DNA of 21,129 bases from Hypholoma sublateritium FD-334 SS-4 (GCA_000827495.1 KN817662.1:40227-61355); one strand, 5' to 3'; positions 9,780-19,180 are shown, counted from the stretch's first letter. Notes: generated from the letters alone by a model not told the origin. Numbers and translations are program-made.

Positions 9780-10267
9780 TCTTTCTGGTCTGGAGCGGCG
9801 CAGTTGGCATGCGGCGGGATACCCTAGAGAGTGTTCTGGAACTTGTCATGTCGACGCTGGCGCAGTTCTCGGGGCGGTCGGCGCTCATCGTCGCGGTGGT
9901 CGGCGAACAGGGGGGCATGCCAGTGTCGCTGTCCGCCAGGCGGCACGGAGCGACAGCGGGGCAGCCATGGCAAGCGAGGCGGCGACGTGGACAGCGTCTG
10001 CGGGATAAGGGACCAGGTCAGCGAGGCTGGGAGGTGGGACAGGCGGCAAGGAGCCTGATCGTCGTCGTCGTCGACAGACAAGAGGCCGTGCGAACATCGC
10101 GGCCCAAATGATCGATTCATACTGCTGGCGGCAATAACAACTACGGAGCTCAGAGCGGGGGTACAGCGAGCGGGGGCGGGTACGGGTGCAGCGATACCAA
10201 AGGGCGTGGTCACCTTCTGCGGGGTCGGTGGGTACCCAGGAATCTGTCAAACGAGGGACGCTGTGTC
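9780..10267. repeat. Direct repeat, copy 2, with a block D-like start
   Basis: The start, about 9780-9920, resembles block D: a TTTCTGG..GGAGCGGCG run, a GGCATGCGG site, then TCATCGTCGCGGTGGTCGGC. From 9961 the sequence repeats 9194-9540. On the minus strand it reads CSHGLLSVDDDDDQ near 10100 and APLFADHRDDERRPP near 9910, related to the motif of the earlier units. Confidence 0.6.
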
Positions 10268-10289
10268 ATGCTACAGGCGCACTCGTACT

Positions 10290-10779
10290 CGTTGACTCCT
10301 GCTGTAAATGCAGTACTCCGTTCGGCTTGGGAAAAATGCAGCGTCGAGGAGCGCTTTACTTGGGTGATCAGTTTGGCTTTAGAAGCAATTAATTTTTGAC
10401 GCCTCGCTTCGCGCTGAATTTTGGCTGTTAACACCGGATTGATTCAATCTCGGATCTGCTGCGCAAGTTAAGATTTTTCATAAGCTGTAAACTGTCAGGA
10501 GGCCGTTATAGCGATACTTGTACATATATCCCTGTCTGTCAACTGACCGCCGAGGCCCAGGGCAAGTTAGACATATGACATGAAAAAGGTGTATATACCA
10601 TACTTCAAAGTTTGACCAATTTAGCATATTGGATTATTTGGAACTTGTACAGATGGTGTACATGGCACACCATCCCAAATTTTATGATGTTGCAAAAAGG
10701 CCATGCATGCATGGGCTATGTGATCATAATGCCACTTACATGGGTTGGTTTAATTGTAAAATTAAAATAGATACAGAGC
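10290..10779. other. Composition switch and AT-rich upstream region of the TPR-CHAT gene
   Basis: GC-rich repeat DNA gives way to AT-rich DNA at about 10390-10430. I see no gene here. The region holds AT tracts, a TATATA run near 10594 and an alternating CATGCATGCATG at about 10703. It is the likely upstream intergenic region of the plus-strand gene starting at 10993. Confidence 0.5.
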
Positions 10780-10788
10780 TTTTATAAA
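10780..10788 (+). promoter_or_regulatory. TATA-like element
   Basis: TTTTATAAA lies about 205 bp before the chosen ATG of the TPR-CHAT gene and just upstream of a small upstream reading frame at 10791. Many fungal promoters lack strict TATA boxes, so this is only a candidate. Confidence 0.25.
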
Positions 10789-10790
10789 CC

Positions 10791-10934
10791 ATGGTTCATG
10801 CACAGCAGTTTCTGACAGTCTGTCTGTGCATCTCAGATCTAAGCCACATAGACAATCTGCTGTATCCAGTTTGCAGTGCATTTCTGTGGTTTATAAGGAT
10901 GAAATATGCATCTAGCACCATTTCCCCCCTTTGA
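10791..10934 (+). CDS. Possible upstream ORF in the TPR-CHAT leader
   Basis: An ATG in a strong context (AAACCATGG) opens a 47-codon frame beginning MVHAQQFLTVCLC and ending at TGA 10932-10934. The frame is not continuous with the main coding sequence. If transcription starts upstream of it, it could reduce translation of the main gene. Alternatively it is part of an upstream exon, because CTTGCTCTTAG ending at 10944 could be a splice acceptor. No domain is recognised. Confidence 0.2.
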   Translation: MVHAQQFLTVCLCISDLSHIDNLLYPVCSAFLWFIRMKYASSTISPL

Positions 10935-10992
10935 CTTGCTCTTAGCACATTAAACATCCAAGCATATTGTCTACACACTATCCAATCTATCA

Positions 10993-13900
10993 ATGTCTGA
11001 AATAACTTCCTCCCAGCATACCAACAATGTTGAAAGTACAAACTCCATTGTCCACAGTCAAGGACAGGCACCTCTTGGTGAATATACAACCAATAATGGG
11101 CACCAGGATGCTCCAGTTCCAGGGTCAGACAAAGCAATCCTCAATCCAAAGCTACTGACAGGTGAAAGTTTAAGTATGTTATAAATCTAGTGCCCTTCAA
11201 ATTAAATTAATGCAGATATTGATTTTAATTATTATTGCTTTTAGGAAATATTATAAATGCTGAAAAGCACCAAAGACATCTAGAAAGCACAGGCCAAAGT
11301 GAAAAGGAATTATCAAAAAGTAAAGGTTTTTTTATTTGACAATTGTAAATTTACTAAGTGTGTAATTTAGATGTGAAAGTTTATTGCTTTATTATTTCAG
11401 TAACAAGCTAATATTTAAATCTTTCTAGACTGAAAGTTCTGAAATACTGCAGTGTGTGCCAATTTCTGTGACAAAATGGATATTAAAGGCAATCACCAAG
11501 ATGTAAGTTATATTAAAATACAAAATATTTTCAATCAGACTAATAAATACAAAAAATACAGTGAAAATGCCACAATACTTTTTATCCAGTCAGAACATGG
11601 TGGTGATGAGGCATTTATTGTCATTTACCCAGATGCAATCATTGCTATGACATGTGCAGAAGAAGGTATGCTACATAAATTAATTTTTTGTCTTATATAT
11701 GTTTAACGTATTTTTTATCACAGATGTTTCAGCCAAGTATGGTTTTGTTTCAGTACAGGATAATATCAAGGAATTCAAAATGGAATTTATAATAGGTCTG
11801 TGTGTTATTTACTTTGGCATAAATATGTAGACCTATTCATAAATAATCATGCAGTAAATAAACTGGAAAGATTCAACACTGTCAAGGCACTGGTACTTGA
11901 ACAAGAAATATATTTGGCCCAAGAATTTAATTACAAATATGACAAGACAAGAAATATAGAAAACATTACTCAAGAAATTTTCCACTACAAACAGGCAATT
12001 GTGTTGTGTTCAACAGATCATGATCACTTTACTTCAAACAACAACAAGCTTGGTACTTCATATTTGTGTCACTTTGAACATACTGGAAAAGTGGAGGATA
12101 TTGAGCAAGCCATCTTCCATTTCCAAAAAGCTGTTGAATGCGGTCCTTCTGGCCATACTCATCATCCAACTTGGCTTGATAATCTTGGTACTTCATATTT
12201 ACATCATTTTAAACACACTGGAAAAGTGGAGGATATTGAGCAAGTTATCTTCCATTTCCAAAAAGCTATTGAATGCACTCCTTCTGGCCATGCTGATCTT
12301 CCAAGTCATCTTGGTAGGCTTGGTACTGCATATTTCTGTTGTTTTGAACACACTGGAAAAGTAGAGGATATTCAGCAAGCTATTTTCCATCTCCAAAAAG
12401 CTGTTGAATGTGCTCCTTCTGGCCATTCTCGTCTTCCAAGTTGGCTTGGTAGTCTTGGTACTTCATATTCACATCATTTTCAATACACTGGAAAACTGGA
12501 GGATATTGAGCAAGCCATCTTCCATCTCCAAAAAGCTGTTGAATGCACTCCTTCTGGCCATGCTCATCTTCCAACTTGGCTTGATAATCTTGGTACTTCA
12601 TATTTTTGTCATTTTGAACACACTGGAAAAGTGGAGGATATTGAGCAAGCCATCTTCCATTTCCAAAAAGCTGTTGAATGCACTCCTTCTGGCCATGCTC
12701 ATCTTCCAACTTGGCTTGGTAAGCTTGTTTTTGCATATTCATATCATTTTGAACACACTGGAAATGTGGAGGATATTCAGCAAGCTATTTTCCATCTCCA
12801 AAAAGCTGTTGAATGCACTCCTTCTGGCCATGCTGATCTTCCACTTTGGCTTGGTAGTCTTGGAATTTCATATTCACATCATTTTGAACACACTGGAAAA
12901 GTGGAGGATATTGAGCAAGCCATCTTCCATTTACAAAAAGCTGTTGAATGCACTCCTTCTGGCCATGCTGATCTTCCAATCTGGCTTAACAATCTTGCTA
13001 AGTCATATTTACATCATTTTGAACATACTGGAAAAGTGAAGGATATTGAGCAAGCTATCTTCCATCACCACAAAGCTGTTGAATGCACTCCTTCTGGCCA
13101 AGCTGATCTTCCAATTCATCTTCATAAGCTTGGTAATTCATATTTACATTGTTTTGAACACACTGGAAAAGTGGAGGATATTGAGCGAGCCATCTTCCAT
13201 CACCAAAAAGCTGTGGAATTAACTCCTGCTGGCCATGCTGATCTTCCACGTCGGCTTGGTATTCTTGGATTTTCATATTCATGTTGTTTTGAACACACTG
13301 GAAAAGTGGAGGATATTGAGCAAGCCATCTTCCATTTACAAAAAGCTATTGAATGCACTCCTTCTGGCCATGCTGATCTTCCAAGATGGCTTAGTATTCT
13401 TGGTACTTCATATTCTTATCATTTTGAACATACTGGAAAAGTGAAGGATATTGAGCAAGCTATCTTCCATCACTATGAAGCTGTTGAATGCACTCCTTCT
13501 GGCCAAGCTGATCTTCCAATTCATCTTGGTCAGCTTGGTAATTCATATTTACATTGTTTTGAACACACTGGAAAAGTGGAGGATATTGAGCAAGCCATTT
13601 TCCATCTCCAAACAGCTGTTGAATGCACTCCTTCCAGCCATGCAGGTTGGCTTGGTGATCTTGGTACTGCATATTTACGTCATTTTGAACACACTGGAAA
13701 AGTGGAGGATATTGAGCAAGCCATCTTCCATCACCAAAAAGCTGTAGAATTAACTCCTTCTGGCCATGCTGACCTTCCAAGTTGGCTTGGTAGTCTTGGT
13801 ACTTCATATTCACATCGTTTTCGTTACACTGGGAAAGTGGATGATATTGAGCAAGCCATCTTCCATCAGCAAAAAGCTGTTGAATGCACTCCTTCTGGCC

Positions 13901-16174
13901 ATGCTGATCTTCCAGGTTGGCTTGGTAGTCTTGGTAATTCATATTCACGTTATTTTGCACACACTGGAAAAGTGGAGGATATTGAGAAAGCCATCTTCCA
14001 TCAGCAAAAAGCTGTTGAATGCACTCCTGCTGGCCATGCTCATCTTCCACGTTGGCTTGGTAATCTTGGTACTTCATATTCAAGTTGTTTTGAACACACT
14101 GGAAAAGTGGAGGATATTGAGCAAGCCATCTTCCATCTCCAAAAAGCTGTTAAATTTACTCCTGCTGGAAATGCTCATCTTCCAATCTGGCTTGGTAATC
14201 TTGGTACTTCATATTCATATCATTTTGAACACACTGGAAAAGTGGAGGATATTGAGAAAGCCATTTTCCATCTCCAAAAAGCTGTTGAATGCACTCCTTC
14301 TGGACATGCTTATCTTCCACATTGGCTTATCAATCTTGCTAAGTCATATTTACATCGTTTTAAACATACTGGAAAACAGGAGGATGTCAAAAGTACCATT
14401 GAGCTTTATCGCCGAGCTACTGTGGCAAATGGAATCCCATCTAGATGTTTGACTGCTGCTAAAGATGTTGCCATATTATCATCAATCCATGACAGATTGT
14501 ACTGCCTAAATGACTTTTCTGTTGCCATTAGTTTGCTTTCAGAAGTGGCAGGACTGGAACAAACAATCCCCCAGCGGCATGCTCACCTTCATGGACAGTC
14601 CAAATTCGTAGCTTTAGCAGTAGCAACTGCTCTCAATCTTGGTAGAACTGATCTTGCACTGGAATGGCTTGAAAATGGTCGTTGCTTGGTGTGGAATCAG
14701 CTCAATCAGTTGCGTGCACCTATTGAAAATCTAAAGATCCACCATCAATCTATGGCCCATGAATTTATACAAGTTGCCAGTGCTTTAGAGTCATATGGAA
14801 CCCGTTCAGTCTTGACACTACCTCCTTCAATGGATATACTTCCAAAAAATATTCTTGAACAGAAGGAAACTTGCAATCATACTCAGCAGGCCATAAAATA
14901 TAAAGAACTTCTTGAAACAATTCGGAAACTTCCAGATTTTCATAATTTTCTCAAACCACCTAAATACACCAACCTTCTCAATGATTTGCCCCAAGATGGT
15001 CCTATTGTTATATTCAATATCCATGACACTCAGTGTGATGCCTTGGCTCTTATTGCTGGAGCTGAAGAAGCTGTCCATATCCCTTTGAGAAAATTTAGTT
15101 TGGCAGATGCTGAAAACTTGCAGAAAATCCTTCAAGTGGATATCCTCAAGCAACGGGAGGCCAGTGATGAAGAACGCTTAAATGCTCATCGCAAAAAGTC
15201 CAATACTGTATTACCTGATATGTCATGTGTTTTACAGGAACTTTGGTTGAAAGTTGTGAAGCCAATTCTTGAAGCACTAGCTTATGCAGTATGTTATTTA
15301 TTTTATTATATCAGAATACTACATATACTAATTTTTTATAACACTTTAGCTACCTTCAACTCCCTCAAACCGCTGCCGTATATGGTGGTGTCCAACTGGC
15401 CCCCTTGCATTCCTTCCTCTTCATGCAGCTGGAATATATGGCTCAGACTGTCCACCAGGATCATGTGTTTCAGATTTTGTGGTTTCATCATATACACCAA
15501 CTGTCCGTCTTATTAATGATAAGTGTGCTGCCTCAGCCACATTATCCAAAGATACCAAGCTTCTTGTTGTCAGCCAGCCCAACACACCAGGTCTCCGTCC
15601 AATTTATTTCACAACAGAAGAAACAAATAAACTTCAAACCATAATGAATGAAACTCCACATGTTGATACACTACTTCTAAAAGATAGTGATGCAACTATA
15701 GACAGGGTGAAAACTGAAATGCAATCTCACAACTGGATACATTTTTCTTGCCATGGTATTCAGGATCGCAAAAATCCTTTGAACAGTGGAGTCCACCTTC
15801 ACAATGGCCGTCTTGAGCTTCTTGAAATCATAAAGCAGAAGCTTCAAAATCACAAGTTGGCATTTCTTTCAGCTTGCCAAACAAGCAAAGGTGACAGTAA
15901 ACTGTCAGAGGAAGCTGTACATCTTGCTGCTGGTATGCTTGCTGCTGGATATTGTGGGGTGATTGGTACTATGTGGAGCATTTCTGATTTTCATGGACCA
16001 CAGTTTGCACAGGCATTCTATGAATACCTACTTAATAAAACAAAATCAGAGGGATTGAACAGTAATCATGCAGCATATGCTTTGGATTATGCAACAAGCA
16101 AGGTCCGCAAAACTCTTGGACATGATGATAGAGCATTCTTGATATGGGTTCCATATGTTCATTTTGGCTACTGA
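10993..16174 (+). CDS. TPR-repeat/CHAT-domain (caspase-like) protein
   Basis: My model is join(10993-11161, 11245-11319, 11453-11502, 11590-11665, 11724-11795, 11855-15288, 15350-16174). All introns are GT-AG and all phases agree, giving about 1566 aa. Residues 1-212 are an unrecognised N-terminus. Residues 213-974 are 17 TPR-like units of 45 aa. A degenerate unit and a helical linker follow, with the typical ALEWLENGRCLVWNQLNQLR motif. The CHAT domain fills the C-terminal ~330 residues: RIWWCPTGPLAFLPLHAAG, then WIHFSCHG (catalytic His about 1427), then LSACQTSKGD (catalytic Cys about 1468), ending IWVPYVHFGY. CHAT is a clan CD cysteine protease fold related to caspases and separase, so the protein is probably an active protease regulated through its repeats. 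No signal peptide or membrane segment is evident, so it is probably intracellular. The 61-bp intron at 15289 is well supported because it splits the CHAT domain. Intron 11503-11589 is 87 bp and open, so it may be retained (+29 aa). The second intron (133 bp) is the least certain. Ligand and substrate are unknown. Confidence 0.88.
12049..14334 (+). repeat. In-gene tandem array: 17 units of 135 bp (one of 126 bp)
   Basis: Units start every 135 bp from 12049 to 13534. The 12th unit (13534-13659) is 126 bp, lacking three codons after Ser-His-Ala. Units then run from 13660 every 135 bp to 14334, and a degenerate 18th follows. The unit reads LGTSY...F.HTGKVEDIEQ, AIFH.QKAVECTPSGHADLP, then .WLG. 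Differences cluster at unit residues 3, 6-8, 10, 25-26, 41-42 and 45. DNA identity between units is very high; GTGGAGGATATTGAGCAAGC recurs nearly unchanged. That points to recent tandem expansion or homogenisation by unequal exchange. Confidence 0.95.
15289..15349 (+). other. Intron within the CHAT-encoding region
   Basis: The intron starts GTATGT and ends TTTAG, with an ATACTAAT branch-like site 22 bp before the end. Removing these 61 bp joins GAA-GCA-CTA-GCT-TAT-GCA to CTA-CCT-TCA in phase 0. It restores the conserved RIWWCPTGPLAFLPLHA segment, which reads in a different frame from the upstream exon without splicing. Confidence 0.93.
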
Positions 16175-16412
16175 TATTTTTTCCTGTTTTGTTGTTATTA
16201 CAATATTGGTTTTGTATTATATATAATTTTTACTCCAAATTATATCTCATTTGCTTCTAATTGCTGACATGTGCAGGTTGGCACTCAGGGGCTTTTGTAC
16301 ACCATTGAGTTACCAAATCACTCAAAACTAAATGGTGTCTGGATAAATTTTATTTAAGTACATGCATTTCAAATTGGTGTGTTTCTTGTCTTTGAGCACA
16401 AGGTAAGCAATA
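16175..16412 (+). other. 3' flank/UTR of the TPR-CHAT gene with a repeated terminal segment
   Basis: The sequence is AT-rich with T tracts after the stop codon. A GCTGAC branch-like site and GTGCAG acceptor-like site end at 16276. They are followed by an open stretch (16277-16357) that reads GTQGLLYTIELPNHSK, then LNGVWINFI and a stop. This may be an alternative last exon or chance. Bases 16318-16412 are identical to 1-95. ATAAATTTTATTTAAG at about 16343 could act in polyadenylation. Confidence 0.45.
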
Positions 16413-17576
16413 GAATGTCCTTCTGTAATACCCAGCTTCCTCTATATAATGTGCAGGGCCAGTCAGTTTAGTGTATGGTGTGGTGGTAATGGCAGCCATG
16501 TGGAAAGCCTGTGGCACATCCATGGGACTCGGAGTGTGTTTGAAAACATGGTAAATACTATGCAGAAGGTGGACCAGCAGCACTCCTGTCTACCTGTCTG
16601 TGTATCTATCCAATAGAGAATCATGTGGACTTGTAGTGTCTGTGCGCAAACTTTCCAAAATGTCATGGAGTGCATGGACACTATTAAGTATTGAATCCAT
16701 ACATCTTGTCTTGGCCAGTGGTAGTAGGCAAATGGTGCTCCAATTATATCTATGCTCTGATATACAGAACTTGGAAGCAACAGCGCGTTAAGTATGGGGC
16801 GGCAATTGTCCAATATTGTTTCCAGCTCTGAATCACTTATAAGTACAAGTCTATCAGGGTGTTTGTATGCCCCATTGCCACCGAAATGCAACAGGTGAAT
16901 GGATGTATTCAGCACATACTACAATTAGCGCCGTCACACTACTAGGGCCATGTGGTATGCACGCTGGGCATTGATACCAGCAGCTGAATGTCGCCGGGCA
17001 GCAACGGCAGCCCTGACATTGAGAACAAGCCCACAGACGCAGGGACTGCACTCCAAGATCTCTCGAGGTAACCTAACGCGCACCACAAATTAGTAGTACC
17101 AGAGTTCCTCCAGCTTTGAGGCGGGTGGTCGCAGCGAGAGCAGGCGGTCGTAGCGAGGGCGGGGGCATCCGGCGATGAGCTGCACGCATGCACCCGCACA
17201 GAGCGCTGTCTGCAGCACCATTTCTCCAGTCTCGTCGAGCTCTGCAGACCCATGGGCGGTGAACTGGGTCCCGTGCGCTGACTCTCGCGTCGGATGGCGG
17301 CTGCTGCTGATGGGGTGAAAGCGCCGTGGGCTGCTGCGCGCTGAGAAACCACCAGTAGCAGCTGGTCTCATCTATCAAGTAAAGGTAGTTGCCTAAGTAT
17401 GTTCATGCATCCACAAGGGTAGTTGCCTGCCACCTAGGGCAACTGCCCAACAGCCCATTTCTGAGGCTTTATCAGTGTAAATACCTGCTTGACCACTGGA
17501 AATGCCCCAATGCCAGGCCCGGCATGAGCTGGCATGTGGCTGAGTTTGAAAAAAAGAGCAAAAAGGTGGCAAGGCT
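16413..17576. other. Intergenic region, no convincing gene
   Basis: The first part is mixed in composition and carries short protein-like frames on both strands that disagree with each other. An example is a minus-strand 150-codon frame, 16915-16463, with SDSELETILDNCRPILNAL. I recognise no family. A GC-rich patch at about 16930-17380 carries a minus-strand frame (17371-17090) with TRESAHGTQFTAHGSAELDE and LQTALCAGACVQLIAG, which might be an exon remnant. Near 17380-17480, two AGTTGCCT motifs and a TTGCCC-type sequence recur. Confidence 0.35.
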
Positions 17577-17860
17577 GGCTTGAGGGCATGAAAAATTCCC
17601 ACNGTCAGTCAAAAATGCGAAAATTGCCCAAAAAATAAAATCCAATAGAAACACAGTCAACTGCCCATTTCTTCTGCTTAAAATAGATTTGGTTATTGCT
17701 AAATTAAGATATAGGTGGCTTGAAGGCTTGAAAAATTCCCACGGTCCCTCAAAATTACGAAATTTCTAAAAAACCCTAAATTTTAAAAAATATACTTAGC
17801 TGCTGATTTCTCTTGGCTAAAGATAGAAATACCTGGTACTATTTTGGGATATAGTCTAAA
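17577..17860. repeat. AT-rich tandem repeat, ~140-bp unit, two decayed copies
   Basis: GGCTTGAGGGCATGAAAAAT at 17577 and GGCTTGAAGGCTTGAAAAAT at 17717 start two units 140 bp apart. Both continue with TCCCAC.GTC, TCAAAA, a CGAAA run, CTGC(C/T)-AT-TTCT and a GATATAG end. There are many small differences. There is no coding sequence, and one N lies at 17603. Confidence 0.65.
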
Positions 17861-18104
17861 AATAGAAAAAACCGAAAATGTAGGTCCTGTCTCACACTTT
17901 CCAAATCTGCCAAAATTATATTAATAGCATTTTTCCTCATTGAGAAAAATGCAAAACATCCGCGGAAAGCCGGCGGTGAGTTTATAAATAGAAACACAAA
18001 TTACAAAGAAATTCAGGAAAAATCACCTAAAAATGCGAAATATTCATAGCTTTCTAAATGTACCCTCATGTCCTTATTTGGTGCTTTCTTTATTGAGCAA
18101 TTCT

Positions 18105-18470
18105 CACTGATGGTGGCATTATTCTGTCTTTCTTCACAACAAATTAAACTGTATCTCTGTCAATTCTCTATGGATTTCCTTCAAATTTTTCAGATGTAAA
18201 TTCGGAAGCTCCCAGCTATGTACTTGAGGTGTATACATAGCAGATCAAACAAATTTAATAGATGAAAACTCCTATCTGCACTGATGGTGGCATCATTCCT
18301 CTTCCCCTCCCAGCACAGATAAGAGTCTACTTCTGTCAATTCTTGATGGATTACTTTCAAATCTTTTAGATAAGGCCATGGTAATATCTATCTATATAGT
18401 TGTTATGTTTGTATAGCGGATCAATGATGTCTTGCAGGTGAAAACTCTGAAGTAGACTACCATCTCCTCC
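18105..18470. repeat. AT-rich tandem repeat, ~175-bp unit, two to three decayed copies
   Basis: CACTGATGGTGGCAT occurs at 18105 and 18279, 174 bp apart. It is followed in both by a TTCT..TCTTC run, a TCTGTCAATTCT site, ATGGATT..TTCAAAT and a TTCAGAT or TTTAGAT end. A third, weaker copy starts with GTGAAAACTC near 18440. No gene is seen. Confidence 0.65.
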
Positions 18471-18945
18471 TCCTATTGAATGATTAGCTTGTTTCATAGT
18501 CAATTCTGCTCGGACAAACATGTTATAATATGCGTTAGAAAGATCTATACAAGGTATAAATAGCTGTACTGTGATCAATAACATAGCTGCATTATTGATA
18601 GAGATGAGCACTAGGCAGGTAGATCAGAATGCCAGATGTATCTCAATTTACTTGGCTGTTGGCTATAATGCTGGGCCTTATTCAATGGCTCAAATAGGTG
18701 ACTATGGCTATATCCTAACCCTTCCAAGTTATAGAATTGAAATATATCGTCAGATGGCTTCTCCATAAAGTTTCTATGAGTGTACGCTTAAAATACCGTA
18801 TTTTGGACATTGTGCAACGATGAATGAACGGAACAAGACGTGGTGGATAGCGTTAGAATTGCATTAACAATCCGCACATTCTCCAAAAAACAGCTAAGAA
18901 ATCAAAGAAGAACTGACTGAGATAGATGGGCAAATGCAACGAAAT

Positions 18946-19180
18946 TGGTAGAAGGCCATCACTTGGTGGTCACTCACAACAAATCACCCACCTCTCAGCA
19001 ATCCTGCTTCTTTTCATCTGCTTCTGATATTGTTGGAGTCATCCTGGTTGACGGATAATGATTTCCTATTAGCTCTAAAGCATAGTGGTACCTCTGCTAT
19101 TTAGAAGCAATAGGAATGCTGAGATGAAGCTGGTGGTTGAGAGAATGGGTGAGTGACCACCAAGTGATGGCCTTCTACCA
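18946..19180. repeat. Inverted repeat with 32-bp perfect arms (foldback or MITE-like)
   Basis: Bases 18946-18977 are the exact reverse complement of 19149-19180. Similarity continues imperfectly inward (CTCAGCAATCCTGCTTCT against the complement of the stretch around 19098-19122) and outward (GCAAATGC at about 18930 and GCATTTGC at about 19190). The spacer is about 170 bp. This could be a small non-autonomous element or a hairpin-forming transcript. No transposase or clear target-site duplication is visible. Confidence 0.8.

Noticed and set aside
9163..9918. 251-codon minus-strand frame
   Set aside because: Its composition is Pro/Arg/Ala-biased and it runs through nested repeats without codon-level conservation. 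Only its short DDD motif is shared with other copies.
10796..11137. 113-codon minus-strand frame opposite the TPR-CHAT start
   Set aside because: It overlaps the proposed leader and first exon. It has no recognisable motif and no splice or promoter support.
12380..14083. Antisense repeat frames over the TPR array (for example 14083-13460)
   Set aside because: They have the same cause: repeat periodicity keeps the opposite strand open. The sense frame carries the TPR pattern and leads into the CHAT domain.
12049..14334. Possible CRISPR or satellite array
   Set aside because: Units are contiguous, coding and 135 bp long without spacers. They encode TPR-like helices within one exon.
12404..14452. 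Long plus-strand frames in the second frame of the TPR array, Leu/Ile-rich and membrane-like (12404-13039, 13766-14452)
   Set aside because: They are out-of-frame readings of the 135-bp repeat. Because the unit is a multiple of three, any open alternative frame stays open through all copies.
15289..15349. Frameshift splitting the TPR and CHAT parts into two genes
   Set aside because: A GT-AG intron with a branch site removes the shift exactly and restores a conserved CHAT motif.
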